Shown: positions 1 through 6,866, counted from the first letter of the stretch. The stretch is 9,370 bases of DNA from Opitutales bacterium (GCA_028704125.1 JAQVLM010000089.1:1-9370); one strand, 5' to 3'. Program-made: numbers and translations. The notes: a model not told the origin generated them from the letters alone.

Positions 1-1
1 C

Positions 2-751
2 GGAGTGCGGGTCCTCGAAGGCTATGGGATGACGGAATCGAGTCCGATTCTATCGGTGCGCCTTCTCGATCATCTGGTCATTGGAACGGTGGGTCCGATG
101 TATCCGGAGACGGAGCTGCGGATTGTGGATTTGGAAAGCCGCGAGATCCTTTATCCAAATAAAAAGTATCCGCATGAGGGCAGGGGAAAGCGTGGAGTGG
201 TTCACGTCAAGGGTCCTCAGGTGATGCAGGGATACTACCTCAATCCGGAGGAAACCGATCGGGTGCTGCGTGACGGGTGGTTGGAGACCGGTGATCTTGG
301 GATTTTCACCCACAACGATTGCCTCAAGATTGTGGGCCGGTCCAAGGATACAATTGTGTTGAGGAGTGGTGAGAATTTGGAGCCGGTTCCGATTGAAAAC
401 ATGCTGGGTCAGTCTCCGTTGGTGCAGAACTGCATGCTGGTGGGGCAGGATCAGCGGCATGTCGGGTTGATTTTGGTTCCAGCCTGGGAAGGGTTCCGGG
501 ATGCCGGTCTACCGGTTCAGGGCGTTCCGGACGTGATGGCTTCGGATGCAGCGGCTGCGATAGTGGACCGGCTGCTCCAGTCGCTCATCAGCCGCGAGAA
601 TGGATTCAAAACGCACGAGCTGATCCGCTGTTGGCGTTGGGTGGACAAGCCGTTTGAGATTGGAGATGAGCTCACCACCACCTACAAACTGAGGCGGCAC
701 GTGGTTGCGGCCAAGCACGCGCATCTGATCGAGTCGATGTACGAGAACTGA
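2..751 (+). CDS. Long-chain acyl-CoA synthetase (AMP-forming), C-terminal part; 5' end outside window
   Basis: The enzyme activates a fatty acid to acyl-AMP and then to acyl-CoA, feeding beta-oxidation or lipid synthesis. About 249 codons are visible, and the reading frame is open through the left edge, so the start lies upstream. Adenylate-forming (ANL) motifs appear in order: GYGMTES (residues 7-13 of the visible part), which contacts the adenine and phosphates; TGDLG (96-100), with the ATP-ribose-binding aspartate; and GRSKDTIVLRSGENLEP (112-128), the hinge motif. The tail LTTTYKLRR (about 224-232) matches the eukaryote-like FadD15/Faa type of long-chain synthetase and carries the likely catalytic lysine. 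About 350 N-terminal residues should be missing, given the usual 600 or so. It converges on the methyltransferase gene, with 45 bases between the two stops. It is not OleC-like, because the tail and the region after TGD follow the long-chain synthetase pattern. Exact chain-length preference cannot be read from this fragment. Confidence 0.88.
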   Translation, partial: GVRVLEGYGMTESSPILSVRLLDHLVIGTVGPMYPETELRIVDLESREILYPNKKYPHEGRGKRGVVHVKGPQVMQGYYLNPEETDRVLRDGWLETGDLGIFTHNDCLKIVGRSKDTIVLRSGENLEPVPIENMLGQSPLVQNCMLVGQDQRHVGLILVPAWEGFRDAGLPVQGVPDVMASDAAAAIVDRLLQSLISRENGFKTHELIRCWRWVDKPFEIGDELTTTYKLRRHVVAAKHAHLIESMYEN

Positions 752-796
752 TCGCGCCGGTGGCGGATCGCGAGGAGCCGGGATCGTGTCCGAACG

Positions 797-1540
797 CTAC
801 GTGCGTTTGCTCAGAACCACCATGAGTCGAGTCGAGAAAACCGGAGGCAACACACCCAGTATGCGGTCCAGTGCCTTGACCAGCGGGTAGCAGCAGGTGG
901 GATACAATTGTGGCTTCGAGAATCCGCCGCTCGCGACATAGGCGAGTGTGCACATCCGGTCCAGTCGCTCCAGGTTCCATTCGGCCTTCCATTCCGTGAC
1001 AGCGTTTTTCACGAAAATCCGGTGCGCGTTCCCCTGGGCAGCGTAGTAGTCGATATCTGCCGGGTTCCAATCCGCCGATGGTGCCCATGTGATCGGTTGT
1101 CCCATCGCCAGTGGTTCATGGTGGAAGCATCCGTAAACGAATCTTCCCAGCATCCCCATGTCCGGTTCCACCATGATCACCCGTCCACCCGGTTTGAGAA
1201 CCCGGTGCCATTCCTTCAGTGCCGCTCCGGGAAAGCGCAGATGGTGGAATACATCCATGAGGATAATGTTCCGGATCGTCTCATCTCCGAATGTCAGCGC
1301 GTAGGTGTTTTCGATCTGGTCAATCCACGGATTGGGAAAGATATCGGTGCAAATACAGTTTGGGATGGTCTGTCGAATCGACGCGATGCCCGATCCCAGC
1401 TCCAGCGTGATCCCATCTCCCTCATGGAGTTGTTCGCGGATCAGCGCATGGATGTCCCGATACGCCCGCCTGAGGACTGGTTTGTTGTCCCAGTATTGCT
1501 GATTCAGGTGGATCTCGGTGTTGTGTTGGGAGACATCCAT
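797..1540 (-). CDS. Class I SAM-dependent methyltransferase
   Basis: A 247-residue protein with a Rossmann-type methyltransferase core (Methyltransf_11-like). Motif I is LELGSG (46-51). An acidic residue follows the next strand in CTDIFP (D66). A post-motif DVFHHL lies at 96-101 and LKPGGR at 115-120, followed by VEPD. These are the SAM-binding signatures. The substrate is not apparent; the C-terminal part (130-247) lacks a motif I can tie to a known acceptor. Similar proteins occur in cell-envelope and secondary-metabolite loci, but that is only a hint. I chose the ATG at 1540, preceded by AAGG six bases upstream and 19 bases after the hom stop. A TTG at 1570 would extend it by ten residues into the end of hom. 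The close spacing implies co-transcription with hom, which need not mean a shared pathway. No clear terminator is visible in the 45 bases after its stop. Confidence 0.85.
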   Translation of the reverse strand: MDVSQHNTEIHLNQQYWDNKPVLRRAYRDIHALIREQLHEGDGITLELGSGIASIRQTIPNCICTDIFPNPWIDQIENTYALTFGDETIRNIILMDVFHHLRFPGAALKEWHRVLKPGGRVIMVEPDMGMLGRFVYGCFHHEPLAMGQPITWAPSADWNPADIDYYAAQGNAHRIFVKNAVTEWKAEWNLERLDRMCTLAYVASGGFSKPQLYPTCCYPLVKALDRILGVLPPVFSTRLMVVLSKRT

Positions 1541-1559
1541 GCGAGGCCTTGAAAGGGGA

Positions 1560-2861
1560 TCAGGACTCAATCCGGATAACCTGTGTCGGCGCCATCACCG
1601 AGGGCATGGCTTCGATCGCCGCCAACGCGGTGCGCAGGTTTTTCTCGATCGCCCTGTGGGTGAGCAGCATCACCGGAACTCCGGTTTCGGGATGCTCCTC
1701 CTTCTGGATGACCGAGGCAATCGAAATACTCTGTGAGCTCAAGTGACTGGTGATCGCCGCAAGCACACCGGGCGAATCCTGCACCGTGAAGCGCAGGTAG
1801 TAGCGGGATACCAGGTCGTCCTTGGCTTGTACCGGCACTTTGCGGTCCGCGTTGTAGTGTGCGGTCGATATCCGGATGGGGGTCTCCGCTGCGATATTTC
1901 TCGCCACGTCCACAATGTCGCTCATCACAGCCGAACCGGTTGGCATGTCTCCCGCACCTTTGCCATACAGCAGGATCTGTCCGACCGCATCCCCTTCGAG
2001 GAGCACGGCGTTGAAAACATCGGATACCGAAGCCAGGATGTGGTTCTTGGGCAGCATCGCCGGATGTACCCGCACATCGATCGCACTGTCATCATCCGGT
2101 TTTTTGATGACGCCCAGAAGCTTGATCGTGTAGCCCAGTTCCCTCGCGTAGGCGATGTCATCCTGACTGATCGAAGTAATCCCTTCGATCGCAACCGAGC
2201 TGAACGGGACATAGCCGCCACTGACCAGCGACGCCATGATCGCTACCTTGTGTCCGGAATCGCCCCCTCCAATGTCGAGTGCCGGATTGGCCTCGGCATA
2301 TCCGTTTTTCTGCGCTTCTGCCAAAACGGTATCAAAGGGCAATCCCTGCGCCGACATCTTGCTGAGGATGTAGTTGCAGGTTCCGTTGATGATGGTCTTT
2401 ACCGAAAACAGGTTGTTCCCCACAAGCGCCTCGCGGATGGTCTTGATCACCGGCATACCGCCACCGACTGCGGCTTCGAAATGCAAGGACACCCCGTGGT
2501 CATCCGCGCATGCGAAGAGCTCGGATCCAAACTCGGCGATCAGCGCCTTGTTCGCGGTGATCACATGCTTCCCTTTGGAAAGCGCGTCGAGGACGAGCTT
2601 TTTGGCAAAAGTGGTGCCTCCCACCAGTTCGATCACGATATCGATATCGGGGTCATTGAGGATATCGTTTGCATCCCCAGTGCAGATTGCATCCCCAACC
2701 GGCAGAGTCGTGAAACGCTCGGTTGCTTTGTCGGCGATCCGGGCAAGCCTGATGGGTAGCCCAAGATCGCGGCGAATCGATGCCGTCCGGTTGGCGAGTA
2801 TTTTTACGACGCCGCCACCGACGGTTCCTGCTCCGATTAGACCGATGCGAATCTCTTTCAT
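1560..2861 (-). CDS. hom: Homoserine dehydrogenase with C-terminal ACT domain
   Basis: Reduces aspartate-4-semialdehyde to homoserine with NAD(P)H, the branch point for threonine, methionine and (through threonine) isoleucine. At 433 residues it has the usual length of the monofunctional enzyme. The N-terminal nucleotide-binding fold begins with GAGTVG (10-15). The catalytic domain carries ITANKAL (101-107, with the conserved K105), NGTCNYIL (159-166), GYAEANPALD (187-196) and DSGHK (201-205, the second active-site lysine K205). GKGAGDMPTGSAV (300-312) is a family signature. A regulatory ACT domain starts around residue 353 (YYLRFTVQDSPGVLAAI), which in this family mediates threonine feedback. 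There is no aspartokinase domain. The segment NPALDIGGGDSGHK departs from the common DPTxDVxGxDAAHK, but the lysine is kept. The ATG at 2861 fits the family N-terminus exactly and has no Shine-Dalgarno. The gene leads a two-gene unit with the methyltransferase. Confidence 0.95.
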   Translation of the reverse strand: MKEIRIGLIGAGTVGGGVVKILANRTASIRRDLGLPIRLARIADKATERFTTLPVGDAICTGDANDILNDPDIDIVIELVGGTTFAKKLVLDALSKGKHVITANKALIAEFGSELFACADDHGVSLHFEAAVGGGMPVIKTIREALVGNNLFSVKTIINGTCNYILSKMSAQGLPFDTVLAEAQKNGYAEANPALDIGGGDSGHKVAIMASLVSGGYVPFSSVAIEGITSISQDDIAYARELGYTIKLLGVIKKPDDDSAIDVRVHPAMLPKNHILASVSDVFNAVLLEGDAVGQILLYGKGAGDMPTGSAVMSDIVDVARNIAAETPIRISTAHYNADRKVPVQAKDDLVSRYYLRFTVQDSPGVLAAITSHLSSQSISIASVIQKEEHPETGVPVMLLTHRAIEKNLRTALAAIEAMPSVMAPTQVIRIES

Positions 2862-2899
2862 GGGTTTGTTTGATTTAACTCAGTGTGTGCAACCCCATA

Positions 2900-2917
2900 T
2901 CCAGACAGGTGTCTGGA
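2900..2917. promoter_or_regulatory. Operator-like palindrome upstream of hom
   Basis: Eight-base arms TCCAGACA and TGTCTGGA are separated by GG, a perfect inverted repeat about 40 bases before the hom start. Size and position suit a dimeric repressor site in the hom promoter. As RNA the arms could also form a short leader hairpin. There is no T-run on either side, so a terminator is unlikely. The binding protein is unknown. Confidence 0.4.
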
Positions 2918-3110
2918 AAGACGGATGCTAACCTTTGGAGGATGGAGTGGAATAGGACACGCTCCAGCCCCTCCGGAAATGCTTCCGTCGAGCCGGGGAA
3001 GGGGCCATGATTCGATTCCGTACCTGAACTGTCAACTCCAATTCCATCCCCTCCTCCCCGTATTGGAAGGCGTAAGCGCTCCTTCTCCGATATCTCCGTA
3101 TTCACCGTAG

Positions 3111-3130
3111 CGGAACACGTGAGTGTTCCG
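3111..3130. repeat. Inverted repeat CGGAACAC-GTGA-GTGTTCCG
   Basis: Perfect eight-base arms with a four-base centre lie about 230 bases before the signal-peptidase-like gene and 250 before hom. The right half-site GTGTTCCG recurs at 3149-3156, giving three copies of one octamer in 46 bases. This could be a regulator-binding cluster or a small hairpin. Confidence 0.4.
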
Positions 3131-3155
3131 AAGTAGCGTGATGCAGAGGTGTTCC

Positions 3156-3177
3156 GGAGGTTATGGAAGCCTCCTTT
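3156..3177 (+). repeat. Short hairpin GGAGG/CCTCC followed by TTT
   Basis: Five-base arms (3156-3160 and 3170-3174) enclose nine bases, and TTT follows. The stem is short and the T-run weak, so a terminator call is doubtful, and no gene on this strand ends nearby. It directly abuts the third copy of the GTGTTCCG octamer. Confidence 0.2.
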
Positions 3178-3359
3178 CGAGCGATTTGGTGTAAAGGATT
3201 TATCAAGCCAAGCCGCTGAAATTCAAGGAAATGTAAATGCGGCATGGGTGCGCTGAATCAATTGTAAAAGCCGGTATGAAAACCTGATTTGAGAGGATTG
3301 GGGACGATGATCGAGGTGTAAGTGCGAAATAGATGATTCGAACCTGATTACCCCTCAAG

Positions 3360-3848
3360 ATGACTTCCAAAATCCAGATCTCAAGACTCAGCCTGCTGAT
3401 CGCAATCGTGTCTTTGGTTTGGTCGGTCGCAGGAGTCAGTGATCTGAACGCCCAAGCGGTGGATTTCGCAAACGATTACGCTTCCATCCGGATCTGCGGG
3501 AACAGCATGTTGCCGACCTTGAAGAGCGGGGAAGTCACCACGGTTTATAAAAAGTATCCTTACCGCGAACTGCGCAAGGGAGATGTGGTGATCGTTGAAA
3601 GCGAAAAAGGATTTTCGGTCATTCACCGCATCGTTCGTCGCTACCGCGGAAACCTCTGGGTAACTCAGGGCGACAACAATGATCGCGAAGATCGCGAAGT
3701 CCTCTCTCCTAAGAATTTCGCCGGATTGGCACTGGTTGGTGAATCCACCTTGGCCCGTTACAATCAGCATATCGCGATCGCACACGCTTCGGCTCCTGAG
3801 TCACTCACGGTTGCCAAGGCCAATACCAACGCTTCGGATCTGCGTTAA
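3360..3848 (+). CDS. Signal peptidase I-like S26 protease, ER/archaeal (Ser-His) type
   Basis: A 162-residue protein. Residues 1-33 are a signal-peptide-like segment: a basic start, a hydrophobic stretch 10-26, then LNAQA, an A-x-A cleavage site. It therefore probably acts on the periplasmic side, either released or anchored by this segment. Box B is GNSMLPTL (47-54) with nucleophile S49. KGDVVIVES (73-81) follows, then VIHRIV (87-92), where H89 stands in place of the general-base lysine of ordinary bacterial signal peptidase I. TQGDNNDREDRE (102-113) supplies the conserved acidic residues. A Ser-His dyad with GDNN is the pattern of Sec11 and Bacillus SipW (family S26B). There is no second membrane segment and no large box C insertion, so it is short for a housekeeping leader peptidase and more likely a specialised one. 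The start ATG has no Shine-Dalgarno. The gene is monocistronic and followed by a hairpin terminator. Natural substrates are unknown. Confidence 0.8.
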   Translation: MTSKIQISRLSLLIAIVSLVWSVAGVSDLNAQAVDFANDYASIRICGNSMLPTLKSGEVTTVYKKYPYRELRKGDVVIVESEKGFSVIHRIVRRYRGNLWVTQGDNNDREDREVLSPKNFAGLALVGESTLARYNQHIAIAHASAPESLTVAKANTNASDLR

Positions 3849-3916
3849 CCCACTTTTTCGGACAGACAGCAAGACATAGAGACAGGAAGTAATCAAAGGA
3901 AGACAATCATCGCACA

Positions 3917-3954
3917 GAGGCGCGTGACTCGAAGGGGTCACGCGCCTTCTGTTT
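3917..3954 (+). terminator. Rho-independent terminator after the signal-peptidase-like gene
   Basis: A perfect 11-base stem, AGGCGCGTGAC (3918-3928) with GTCACGCGCCT (3937-3947), encloses an eight-base loop, with one further G-T pair outside. It is followed by a T-rich run (TCTGTTTGT). It lies 69 bases after the stop of the rightward gene and 47 bases past the end of oleB, so it may also slow transcription of the opposing operon, although the T-run on that side is poor. Confidence 0.8.
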
Positions 3955-4000
3955 GTGAATATTTGAAGACTTGGGATGGAGGGGCGGGTGGTCCGATGGA

Positions 4001-4927
4001 TCAATCCTTCGAGGCCGGATCCGTGAAAAAGGACTGAAGGATGCTCAGGCACTCCGGGCCGGCGTCTTCAAAAAGGAAGTGACCGGCATCGGGCAATTCG
4101 TGGAAGGACGCATGGGGAATCAGTTCCCTCCAGCGCTCCAGAAAAAAGGGCGTGAAACAGAAGTCCTGCATGCCCCAGATGACGCAGGTTGGTTTGTCCC
4201 TCAGCTTGTCGAGGTTTTCCGGGATCGAAGCCAGTGCGGGGTAGGATGGGTGTTCCGGGTGTATGGGGATGTCCCGTACAAACTGGTGAATGGCGAGACG
4301 ATCCCGGTTGCGGCGGTAGGGCAGGAGATAGCCTTGCTTGACGTCGGCCGCGAGTCTCCGGGTGGTCGCCATGAACAGCGCCGCGCCAAGGAATCCGTTG
4401 AAATGCTGGTTGATACAGCGGCCGATGATGGGTTGGCGGCACAGGTTGATGCGCCAGGAGATTTTTTCAGAGGGAAAGGCGGCGGTGTTGGTCAGGACGA
4501 TGCGTTCGATCCTGTCCGGATGGTCAACGGCGAATTTCATGCCGATGGCACCACCCCAGTCATGGGTGAACAGACTGACTTTGTCGATTTTGAGCGCATC
4601 GAGTAGTTGCAGGATGAGGTGGGAGCGGTCGGCCAGGCGGTGCACCACTCCCTGCGGGCGTTCGGAGAGCCCGCACCCAAGGTGATCGGGCGAGATGCAG
4701 CGGTGTTCGCCGCGTAGTCCGATGATGAGGTTGCGGAATGCGAAGGACCAGGTGGGGTTTCCGTGGAGGAAGAGAATGGGCGTGCCCTTGGCGCCTTCAT
4801 CCACGAAATGGATGAGGGAGTTCCGGAAGCCGTCCCCGATCCGGTGGGGGATCGAGAGGTAGTGGCTTTGGAACGGGTAGATGTGGCGGATGCCCGAGAG
4901 GTTGAAGGCGCTGTGTTTGTTCTTCAT
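4001..4927 (-). CDS. oleB: OleB-like alpha/beta-hydrolase (haloalkane-dehalogenase fold; beta-lactone decarboxylase)
   Basis: In olefin (Ole) biosynthesis OleB removes CO2 from a cis-beta-lactone to give a long-chain cis-alkene. The protein has 308 residues, normal for the family. HGNPTWSF (55-62) forms the oxyanion-hole and tryptophan region. PDHLGCGLSERP (80-91) is the stretch after strand 4 typical of OleB. HDWGG (122-126) carries the nucleophile D123. IPIHPEHPSY (220-229) and WGMQDFCF (251-258, likely acid D255) are also OleB-like. DAGHF (280-284) supplies H283. The complete Asp-His-Asp set suggests an active enzyme. It starts 15 bases after oleA and is the last gene of the leftward operon. 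A true haloalkane dehalogenase is the main alternative, but the pairing with OleA and the GCGLS and DFCF segments favour OleB. No oleC follows, which leaves the source of its lactone substrate open. Confidence 0.85.
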   Translation of the reverse strand: MKNKHSAFNLSGIRHIYPFQSHYLSIPHRIGDGFRNSLIHFVDEGAKGTPILFLHGNPTWSFAFRNLIIGLRGEHRCISPDHLGCGLSERPQGVVHRLADRSHLILQLLDALKIDKVSLFTHDWGGAIGMKFAVDHPDRIERIVLTNTAAFPSEKISWRINLCRQPIIGRCINQHFNGFLGAALFMATTRRLAADVKQGYLLPYRRNRDRLAIHQFVRDIPIHPEHPSYPALASIPENLDKLRDKPTCVIWGMQDFCFTPFFLERWRELIPHASFHELPDAGHFLFEDAGPECLSILQSFFTDPASKD

Positions 4928-4942
4928 GTCTGGAACGGGCTG

Positions 4943-5980
4943 CTATTGCCATTGGAGAGCCAGCATCATGGATGTGATGCCACTGCCGATGCCGAGCATC
5001 GCAAAGCGATCTCCGCTGTTAAAGAGGTTTGCCTCCGCGGCTTCTGAGAGTGTGGCGGGCAGGGCGGCCGATCCCATGTTGCCCAACTCCGGATAGATTG
5101 AAAAGTCCTTGGCCCGGTCGATTCCCAGCGTGTCGTATAGAGCGGCCTGGTGCATCTTGCCGACTTGGTGGCAGAGGGTGTGGCGGATCGAATCGTCGGT
5201 CCAGCCTGTTGAAGATTTGAAATCCGCCCACGTCGCGGATGCAAGCCGGATGCCCGCGATGAGCAGGGATTCGGAATCGGTCAGCATTTCGTGTCCGGCC
5301 CCGGTGCCGCTGTGGCCGCCCTCGCAGAGTCCATGATGGCTCGAATCGGTGCGGACGACGGCGGATTGGAGACGGGCGATGCCGGGAGAGAGGCGCGAGT
5401 GGCACAGGAGCGCGGCGACCGCGCCGGATCCGATTGTGAGGTTGGCGAAATACGGTTTGATCGCGTTTCGGTTGGCAGGGAGTCCTCGGATGCTGCGAAT
5501 GGTGTTTTCGAGGAGTCCCCGGCTGTTTTCGGCGGTGACGATCAGCGCAGCTTCAATGAGTCCGGACTCGATCATGGAAGCCGCGACGATCATCCCATTG
5601 ATGAATCCGAGGCAGGCATTGGAAAGGTCCATGATCTGGACGGACTCGGGCAGTCCAATCTGGTGATGCACATAGGATGCGGTGGCGGGCTCGAGACGAT
5701 CCCGGCACACTCCACAATGCATGAGCAATCCGATTTTACCGGGGGCTATACCTGAATCGTCCAGCAATGCTTTACCGACTTTTCCAGCCTCAACTGAGGG
5801 AAGAAAATCAGGGCTCCAAACCCGGCGTTCGCGGATACCAGTCATCAACTCGAGGCGCCCGACTGACAGGCGCATGCTTTGGTAGGTATCGGCAAACTGG
5901 TTCTCGATGTATTCCGAAGTCCAGATTTCCTCCGGAAGCGAGAGCCGGATCGAATGAAGGGCGACGTTGTTAAACTTCAT
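4943..5980 (-). CDS. oleA: OleA-like thiolase-fold condensing enzyme (head-to-head acyl-CoA condensation)
   Basis: OleA joins two fatty acyl thioesters by a non-decarboxylative Claisen condensation, giving a 2-alkyl-3-ketoacid, the first step of long-chain olefin (or ketone) formation. At 345 residues it has the family length. LTGIR-like MTGIRERRVW (46-55) is typical of OleA. LEPATASYVHHQIGL (96-110) contains E97, which aligns with the glutamate (E117 in Xanthomonas OleA) that enters the partner active site and separates OleA from ordinary FabH. LSNACLGFINGM (119-130) holds the acyl-accepting C123. CHQVGKMH (270-277) gives H271 and YPELGNMGSA (296-305) gives N301, completing the Cys-His-Asn triad. 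GIGSG (330-334) lies near the C-terminus. Every key residue is present. The ATG lies 45 bases after the fabI-like stop with no clear Shine-Dalgarno. FabH-type 3-ketoacyl-ACP synthase III is the fallback reading. Confidence 0.9.
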   Translation of the reverse strand: MKFNNVALHSIRLSLPEEIWTSEYIENQFADTYQSMRLSVGRLELMTGIRERRVWSPDFLPSVEAGKVGKALLDDSGIAPGKIGLLMHCGVCRDRLEPATASYVHHQIGLPESVQIMDLSNACLGFINGMIVAASMIESGLIEAALIVTAENSRGLLENTIRSIRGLPANRNAIKPYFANLTIGSGAVAALLCHSRLSPGIARLQSAVVRTDSSHHGLCEGGHSGTGAGHEMLTDSESLLIAGIRLASATWADFKSSTGWTDDSIRHTLCHQVGKMHQAALYDTLGIDRAKDFSIYPELGNMGSAALPATLSEAAEANLFNSGDRFAMLGIGSGITSMMLALQWQ

Positions 5981-6025
5981 GAAAAGAAGAATGGATGTGC
6001 GGGAGCCACGGGCCGATTATGCGGA

Positions 6026-6832
6026 TCAGGGTTGGATCGCGGTGACCCGATCGACGATGTCCGCGTCAAAATAGTTCAGATCCATCCCGGCATTGACCAC
6101 GATGCCCTGGCCATTGATTCCGGATGAACGCTCACTCAGCAGGAAAAGCACGGTTGATGCGACCTCTTGAACCTCCAGTGCGCGTTTGCGAAACGTCAAT
6201 TGTTCGGCGTAAAGGTAGTTTTTGAGGTATCCGGGGATACCGGCTGAGGCGCGGGTTTTGAGCGGCCCGGCGTCCACGCTGTTGAAGCGGATCGCGGTAT
6301 CGCGGCTGAAGGATTTCGCGAGGTAGCGGACCATGGTGCCCAGTGCAGCTTTGATCGGTGCCATGTAGCCGTAGTCTTCGGCGGTGACCTGGGTGGAGGA
6401 AATCCCGATGGTGACCACCGATGCGGACGGATTGAGCACGGGTTTAAGGTGACGCGCGACCTCGACCAGCGAAAACGCCGAGATCTGGACGGCCTGCAAG
6501 AAATCTTTGCGGGAGGTTTCGTGGAATCGCATGCCGGAATTCTCGTAGCGGGCATAGGCAATGGAATGCACCAGGCCGTCCAGCGCGATACCATCCTGTG
6601 AAAACCTGGTCCCGAGCGACTCGATATCGGACTCGTTTTCGACGTCACAGACCACAATCCTGCAGCCTTTCGCAAAAGACTCGACTTCCGCCACACGGGC
6701 CGGCCGGTGAACGCCCAGAATGGGGATTGCCCCTTCATCCAGAAGGGCCTGGGCGACTGCCCATCCGACGCTCCGTTTGTTGGATACACCCAGAACGAGG
6801 ATGGTCTTTCCGGAAAGGTTGAGAAAACTCAT
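6026..6832 (-). CDS. FabI-like enoyl-ACP reductase (short-chain dehydrogenase family)
   Basis: FabI reduces the trans-2 double bond of enoyl-ACP with NADH or NADPH, the last step of each fatty-acid elongation round. At 268 residues it has the family length. The FabI-type nucleotide motif GVSNKRSVGWAVAQ (15-28) replaces the usual SDR TGxxxGIG. CDVEN (62-66), HSIAYA (89-94), and Y154 with K161 in the Y-x6-K arrangement of FabI are present. DAGPLKTRASAGI (187-199) matches the substrate-loop entry, and GINGQGIVVNAGM (238-250) the C-terminal signature. The position equivalent to Tyr146 of the E. coli enzyme is isoleucine (I144), so it is a divergent member. It may be a dedicated paralogue rather than the housekeeping enzyme. 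It lies 34 bases after the dehydratase gene and 45 before oleA. It is not OleD, which is an extended SDR with an N-terminal TGxxGFxG fold of about 330 residues. Without its own ketoreductase nearby, the substrate remains uncertain. Confidence 0.82.
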   Translation of the reverse strand: MSFLNLSGKTILVLGVSNKRSVGWAVAQALLDEGAIPILGVHRPARVAEVESFAKGCRIVVCDVENESDIESLGTRFSQDGIALDGLVHSIAYARYENSGMRFHETSRKDFLQAVQISAFSLVEVARHLKPVLNPSASVVTIGISSTQVTAEDYGYMAPIKAALGTMVRYLAKSFSRDTAIRFNSVDAGPLKTRASAGIPGYLKNYLYAEQLTFRKRALEVQEVASTVLFLLSERSSGINGQGIVVNAGMDLNYFDADIVDRVTAIQP

Positions 6833-6866
6833 GGCGGCGCGGCTGAATCGGTTACAGGAGAAAAAG

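Larger units (their letters stand above)
2862..3359. other. Gene-free stretch of about 500 bases between divergent hom and the signal-peptidase-like gene
   Basis: Both flanking genes point outwards, so their promoters should lie here. Reading frames inside, up to 76 codons, give low-complexity Pro/Ser/Arg-rich or otherwise unremarkable translations, and I recognise none. The stretch contains a near-perfect palindrome at 2900-2917, an inverted repeat at 3111-3130 whose half-site recurs at 3149-3156, and a GGAGG/CCTCC hairpin at 3156-3174 followed by TTT. It also holds a short direct repeat AACCTGATT at 3281-3289 and 3341-3349, exactly 60 bases apart. I see no tRNA, no known riboswitch that I can name, and no strong sigma70 promoter. 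TTGTAA (3262-3267) with TGATTT 17 bases downstream is only a weak candidate for the rightward gene. Confidence 0.6.

Noticed and set aside
2..751. The acyl-activating enzyme as the missing oleC
   Set aside because: The C-terminal signature (GRSKDTIVLRSGENLEP and LTTTYKLRR) is that of long-chain acyl-CoA synthetases, and the gene is on the opposite strand, separated from oleB by three other genes.
752..796. Possible terminator between the two convergent genes at the left
   Set aside because: Only short GC-rich self-complementary bits (CGCG) with no T-run on either strand.
908..1552. Open frame of 214 codons on the plus strand
   Set aside because: Antisense to the methyltransferase, whose SAM-binding motifs are clear.
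1541..1570. TTG at 1570 as the methyltransferase start
   Set aside because: It would overlap the end of hom and adds ten residues without family support; the ATG at 1540 has AAGG at a suitable distance.
1743..2759. Open frame of 338 codons on the plus strand
   Set aside because: Antisense to hom, rich in Arg/His/Asp without recognisable motifs; a codon-bias shadow.
2875..3105. A 76-codon frame on the minus strand just upstream of hom
   Set aside because: Its translation matches nothing I know, it contains the palindrome at 2900-2917, and there is no ribosome site; more likely leader or promoter DNA.
3971..4606. Open frame of 211 codons on the plus strand
   Set aside because: Antisense to oleB, with no family features; oleB has all its catalytic motifs on the other strand.
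6026..6832. The reductase as the missing oleD
   Set aside because: It has the FabI nucleotide motif GVSNKRSVGWA and Y-x6-K, whereas OleD is an extended SDR with TGxxGFxG and Y-x3-K. A functional replacement remains possible but is not shown.
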